The notes under the pieces: model-generated
The model's input: the letters and a program-made list of their open reading frames with translations, nothing else
The model's database searches: none
What the model was told of the DNA's origin: nothing
From: an uncultured Bacteroides sp.
Lineage (GTDB): Bacteria > Bacteroidota > Bacteroidia > Bacteroidales > UBA932
NCBI GenBank assembly: GCA_900546925.1
Contig: UREV01000003.1
Span: forward strand, 1-64,000
DNA length: 64,000 nt
Reading direction: 5' to 3'
Shown: positions 59,691 to 64,000 of the stretch, in pieces
Numbering within the stretch: position 1 is the stretch's first letter
Layout of the letters: every line of letters starts with the position of its first letter
Program-made: the position numbers and the translations under genes

Positions 59691-61487
59691 CTATTTAACG
59701 TAGTTAGGATTCTGAACAAGTCCTGGGTTAACCTTGAGGGCGCTTGTAGGAAGCGGATACCACTCGTATTTGCGGTCACGTTTGGCAGGAAGGTCGAAAG
59801 CTGTTTCAGATGTACGTCCGAAGAACCACCACTGCCCCTGTGTGAACTTGTCGAAACGTCTGAGATCGGTACGTCTTCTACGTCCTTCACCGAGGAACTC
59901 CTGTCCCCACTGGTTAAGCATCCAGTCCAAGTCGAATGAGCTGAAACCTCTTCCGGGATTATCTTTTTCAGTATTCCAGTCAGCGCCTGAGAAGTATCTC
60001 TTACGTACTGAGTTTACAAGCTCTTTACCTCCGTTGAGGTCACCTGCACGCATCTTGCACTCTGCAAGCATGAATACGACTTCTGAAAGTCTGAATTCCA
60101 CTTCGTCGATATCCTTGAAGTTATAGCCTGTAGCAGCGTGATATAAAGGATATTTGATAAGTCTTACTCCGGAGTTGGTTTCGCCCCATCTTGGAGACAT
60201 TACGGTCTCGAGGTCACGGCCCTTGTTCTGGAATGTACCTAACTGGTCTACATAGACGAGATTCTGTCCGTCGCGGTCGGCGTCAGCCTTGAGCGCTTCA
60301 CCTGTTCCGTAGTTAGCCTTTACAGCTCCCTTGAGGAACATTCCGCTATAATTGCCTGAATCGTCGCAGGTGTAATTCTTCTTGCGGATATCCTTGTCGC
60401 TGAATCTTTCGTAAACAGCTCCGAGCTTGTCATTGTATGGAGCATCGAGGAAGCATTTTGCACCCTCACTTCCGCCTGAAGGAAGAACAGTACCTGAGTT
60501 GTCGAATGAAGGTGCGAGACATACGCAGTTCCATCCGTCCTGTTTAGAAATAGGCTCTCCGGTATACTCCCATGCATTGTAAGGAAGGAATGGCATGTTT
60601 CTCATCCAAGCACCGTTCATCTTACCATCTTCATAAGCGAATGCCATGATGACCTCAGGACAGGTGTTGTTGTTTATGTCATAAATCTTCCTGTAGTCGC
60701 TTACGATTTCATAGTTTCCGAAGTCACCGTTGATGATGCTCTGGCAGAGGTCAGCACACTCTGTGTAATGCTCTTCGCCGATGAAAATGTTGCTGTTCAG
60801 AAGAAGTCTTGCTTTGATGATACGGTTTGCAGCCTGATTCATTCTGTTTACTTCATTCTTAGGGAGATCATCTACGCTGGCATCGAGCTCTGTCATGATG
60901 AAGTCGTATATCTTCTTGCAGCTCTTGTCGAAATCAGGATCTGCACTTGGCGGAACCTCTGAGCTTACTGAAACGTTGAGAGGAAGTGCTCCACCCCAAA
61001 TCTCAAAGATGTTGTAGTATGCCCATGCTCTGAGTGTACGGACTTCTGCGATGTAAGAATTAATCTTTTCCTGACTCATTCCCACAGCGTCAGGGCTGAT
61101 CTGACCGAGGTCATAGACTACGTTGTTACAGAGACCGATGGCTGCCCATGCTGTTTCCCATGTCTGCTGGATGATCTTGGAATCTGCATTCCAGTTCTGG
61201 CAGGAAAGAACGAATTTCTGAGCCTCGTCATATCCCCAGAGACCTCCGTTCCAGCTCCTCCATGCTATCTGGTCAGCTGAGAATTCCTGAAGGTAGTAGA
61301 AATACTCCACATAACTCATAGCAGCTTTGTTGTAGATGGCTGCGACTGCACCTTTTACGCTGGTTTCATCAGAGTAATAAATGGACTTGTCCACTCTGTC
61401 GAATACTTCCTCATCGAGATTGAAGCAGGACTGGAGTGAGAGTCCGGCTGAAATCAGCAAAAAGAGTTTTAATATATGTCTTTTCAT
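59691..61487 (-). CDS. susD: SusD/RagB-family lipoprotein of the starch PUL
   Basis: The 598-residue lipoprotein (LSLQSCFNLDEEVFD, Cys at about residue 21) has the SusD TPR region (RTLRAWAYYNIFEIWGGALPLN) and, in the C half, EVEFRLSEVVFMLAECKMRAG, a QEFLGEGRRRRTDLRRFDKF segment and YEWYPLPTSALKVNPGLVQNPNY, all typical. The starch setting makes it the SusD counterpart of this locus. I chose the ATG at 61487, directly before MKRHILK and the hydrophobic signal. It is 22 bp downstream of susC. Confidence 0.92.
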   Translation of the reverse strand: MKRHILKLFLLISAGLSLQSCFNLDEEVFDRVDKSIYYSDETSVKGAVAAIYNKAAMSYVEYFYYLQEFSADQIAWRSWNGGLWGYDEAQKFVLSCQNWNADSKIIQQTWETAWAAIGLCNNVVYDLGQISPDAVGMSQEKINSYIAEVRTLRAWAYYNIFEIWGGALPLNVSVSSEVPPSADPDFDKSCKKIYDFIMTELDASVDDLPKNEVNRMNQAANRIIKARLLLNSNIFIGEEHYTECADLCQSIINGDFGNYEIVSDYRKIYDINNNTCPEVIMAFAYEDGKMNGAWMRNMPFLPYNAWEYTGEPISKQDGWNCVCLAPSFDNSGTVLPSGGSEGAKCFLDAPYNDKLGAVYERFSDKDIRKKNYTCDDSGNYSGMFLKGAVKANYGTGEALKADADRDGQNLVYVDQLGTFQNKGRDLETVMSPRWGETNSGVRLIKYPLYHAATGYNFKDIDEVEFRLSEVVFMLAECKMRAGDLNGGKELVNSVRKRYFSGADWNTEKDNPGRGFSSFDLDWMLNQWGQEFLGEGRRRRTDLRRFDKFTQGQWWFFGRTSETAFDLPAKRDRKYEWYPLPTSALKVNPGLVQNPNYVK

Positions 61488-61509
61488 GATGTTTATTCTC
61501 ATTTAAATA

Positions 61510-64000
61510 TTAGAAACGCATTGTGAGTCCGAGAGTTATCTGGGTAGCGAGCGGATATGCGCTGCTGACGTCGACACTCGGTGTCAGTCCGTTTGTTCCT
61601 ACGATTGAAGGATCATTTCCCGAATACTTGGTGAGAGTGAACAAGTTCTTTGCAGAAATATAGACTCTCATACTATTGAGAATGTCAGTATTCTTCGGAG
61701 TGAAGTTGTATCCGAGAGTTACGTTCTCAAGCTTGAAGTAATCACCTTTTTCGAGGAAGTAAGAAGAGATAACTCCACCTCCTGTGATGAGGTCTTTGTC
61801 ATCGAGGTATGCTGAACGGAGTACGTTGTCTGTTCCGCAGCCCTGAAGTCCCATTCCGTATTTTCTCATGTTGAAGATTTCGTAACCGAATGCTCCGTGG
61901 AAGAAGAGATTCAAGTCGAAGTTCTTGTAACGGAAGGTGTTAGACTATGATACATAGTGCTTTGGAGTTCCGTTTCCGATATATACCTTATCTTCCGGAG
62001 CGGCACTTGCAGCTGGGATAACGTTACCCTCCTTGTCATAAACCATCATGTCTCCTGTCTCGGAAGCACCTGCGAATTTATATCCGTAGAACTGTCCGAC
62101 CTTGCTGCCTTCCTGAATTCTGAAGAAGTACTCTGTGGTACCTACGCCAGGTTTCTGATACATGTCTACATAGGATGCGTGGTATACGTCGTTGGAAAGC
62201 TTAGAGAGTTTTGTCTGACCGGTAGACCAGTTTCCGCTCATTGTCCAAGTGAAGTCTTTCTTCTTGAAGATATCTCCTTCGAGTGTAACTTCCACACCGG
62301 TGTTGGTGGTAGTACCGACATTGACCAAAATGTTAGACCATACGAATGGTGGCTGAGGTGCGGTATAGTTGTAGAGGAGGTCTTTAGACTGACGATCGAA
62401 CCAGTCTACGGAACCTCTGAGTCTGCCGCTGAGGAGAGAAAAGTCTATACCGGCATTGATAGCGACAAGTTTTTCCCATCCGAGGTTAGGGTTCGCGTTC
62501 ACTGAAGGTGCGAAACCTGTAACCCAGTTGCCGTCCATAAGATATGTTCCGTTAGAGCTGTAAGTAGAGAGTGATTTATAGGCGTCGAAATCGGAACGTC
62601 CTGTTACACCGTAAGATACACGAGGTTTAAGGCTCTGTACGATGTCCTTGTGATTCTCGAGGAATGACATATTCGCCATTTCCCAAGCTACTGAAGCTGC
62701 AGGGAAGTAACCCCATTTGTGATCAGCACCGAATTTGGTGGAACCTTCGTATCTGAGTGATGCGGAAGCCATGATGAGGTCTTTCCAGTTATAGTTTACA
62801 CGGCCGAATACACCGACGAGTTTCGAGAGTGATTTGCCTGAAGACATCGAAGCTTTACCATCTTTAAGGTATGTACCGCTACCGATGCTGTTGAAGCTCA
62901 TGTTATCGAATGAGAAGTTGTTGTTTCCTGCCTGAACGCTTTCCCACCAGTTTTCATCATAAGTGTAGCCGCCGACGAACTGGAGGCTGTGATCCTGAAG
63001 GTACATGGAGTAGTTCAGAAGCCATTCGAGGTGGTTTGTAAACCATTTCTGATACTGGATGTTAGCACGTCCTTTATAACCTCCCCAGTAACATTCAGAT
63101 GATGTGGAAGGTGTATAGTAGTTAGACTTCAAGTCGTTGTAGTTCAGAGAGTAGCTCAATGAGGTGCTAAGGTTGTGCTCATCTGTTGTAAGGATGTTTA
63201 CCTTAGCTTCTGCTGTACCGAGAAGGTAGAGTCTCTGGCCATTGTTGTCATTGACCTCAAGTTCGGAAACAGGGTTCTTCGCGCCGGTAGGGGATGTCGG
63301 CTGGTACCAGCTTCCGTCAGGATTCTTGACAGGCATGGTAGGGTTCATGTTGAGAGCGGTGTCGAACATTCCGTCGTTGCCCCATTCCTCGTTCACTCTT
63401 CTTGCGTTGAGGGAGAAGTTGAGCTGGAGGTGATTCTTTATAGCTCTCTGCTCTACTGCTACACGTCCGCCGAATTCCTCACGGCCTGCTCTGGTGTCGA
63501 GACCGGTGGCTTTCTTGTAGTTTGCAGATGCGTTGTATGAACCATTCTTTGTGCTTCCGTCGATGGCGAGATACTGGTTGAGGTCATAAGAGAAGTCTCT
63601 CATGAGAAGGCTGTACCAGTCTGTGCTGTAGCCATAGTCTGTTCCTCTCATAGAACGACGGAACTCGTCAGCAGAAAGAATCTCAGCGTGTGGTTTGGCG
63701 ATGTTTACGCCGAACCAGCTGTCATATGTGATATGTGAGGTGCCTGCTTCGTCTGCAGAACCTTTTCTGGTAGTGATGAGGATGACACCATTCGCACCAC
63801 GTGTTCCATAGATGGCAGCAGAAGCGGCGTCTTTCAAGACTGTCATGGATTCGATGTCCTGAGCCGCGAGGTTTCTGATGTCACCGCCTGGTACACCGTC
63901 GATTACGATGAGCGGGCTGTTGGATGCCGAAAGTGATGTGGCACCACGGACCTGAAGGTCGGAGGTAGAGTTAGGGTTAGCACCGGCTGTATTCTGGACG
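61510..64000 (-). pseudogene. susC: SusC-family transporter, interrupted by an in-frame TAG and cut by the window edge
   Basis: Reading from the right edge, the frame is open from position 64000 with plug sequence (SNSPLIVIDGVPGGDIRN, then AAIYGTRGANGVILITTRKGS) and continues through the barrel to TPKHYVS, where TAG (complement of 61945-61947) stops it. The same frame then continues without a shift: SNTFRYKNFDLNLFFHG to LGLTMRF at 61510, the normal aromatic C terminus. TGG (Trp) would complete KHYVSWSNTFRY. Without readthrough about 145 residues, several barrel strands, are lost. TAG is a genuine stop in other genes here. It may be a real nonsense mutation or a base-call error. The N terminus lies outside the window. 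Confidence 0.88.

Noticed and set aside
61945..61947. TAG reassigned as a sense codon (alternative genetic code)
   Set aside because: Other well-bounded genes end in TAG (nadD at 184-186, licD copy 2 at 19915-19917, the DUF4493-type gene at 35098-35100), and no other internal TAG was seen in recognisable genes.

Overview
The window reads as chromosomal DNA of a member of Bacteroidales (Bacteroidota). The evidence is a SusC/SusD pair in each of two polysaccharide-utilisation loci, a six-gene Na+-NQR operon, FimB/Mfa2-type and DUF4906-type fimbrial lipoproteins, a BACON-domain lipoprotein, an AAA-ATPase-like/PD-(D/E)XK protein, and many -7 boxes of the Bacteroidota form TAnnTTTG with a TTTG or TTG about 18-21 bp upstream. 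The sequence does not allow a call below order. No insertion sequence, phage gene or CRISPR array was found.

Layout. Positions 1-183 hold three 17-bp dyad repeats at an exact 34-bp period. Positions 184-15000 are mostly housekeeping genes: nadD-gmk, a ribulokinase, class II fructose-bisphosphate aldolase, a Nudix hydrolase, an FKBP isomerase, tRNA-Lys with SRP RNA, cytidine deaminase, an enlarged mnmA, an Lrp regulator with a small membrane protein, an orphan BtuF-like lipoprotein, tRNA-Thr, tRNA-Asp, hsp20, a structured non-coding block, and uvrA. Positions 14708-19917 form a surface phospho-decoration locus: a Stealth phosphotransferase, two LicD proteins, a cytidylyltransferase fused to a degenerate Gfo/Idh/MocA domain, and a class V aminotransferase. 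Positions 19912-25059 are a three-gene fimbrial lipoprotein operon, and 25265-31200 is nqrABCDEF. A UvrD/PcrA helicase, a DUF4493-type lipoprotein and tRNA-Gly follow.

Positions 35337-44808 are PUL 1: a calcineurin-like phosphoesterase lipoprotein, SusC, SusD and a BACON lipoprotein, with no glycoside hydrolase. After an AAA-ATPase-like gene and a THUMP-like methyltransferase, positions 47946-64000 form PUL 2 on the minus strand. It is a starch/alpha-glucan locus: SusC, SusD, a SusE/F-like protein with three CBM26-like repeats, four GH13 enzymes, a GH97 alpha-glucosidase and a phosphosugar mutase. Together they would bind and import maltooligosaccharides, cleave them to glucose and feed glycolysis. 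The PUL 2 susC is interrupted by an in-frame TAG where a tryptophan TGG fits, and it also runs off the window end.

Most worth a second look: the LicD / cytidylyltransferase-Gfo/Idh / aminotransferase locus, which lacks licA, licB and licC and so probably activates a molecule other than imported choline; the amber codon in susC; a 12-mer, GGCAGCATTGAC, present eight times in both orientations and three reading frames; the 34-bp-period dyad array; and the folded RNA-like block upstream of uvrA.
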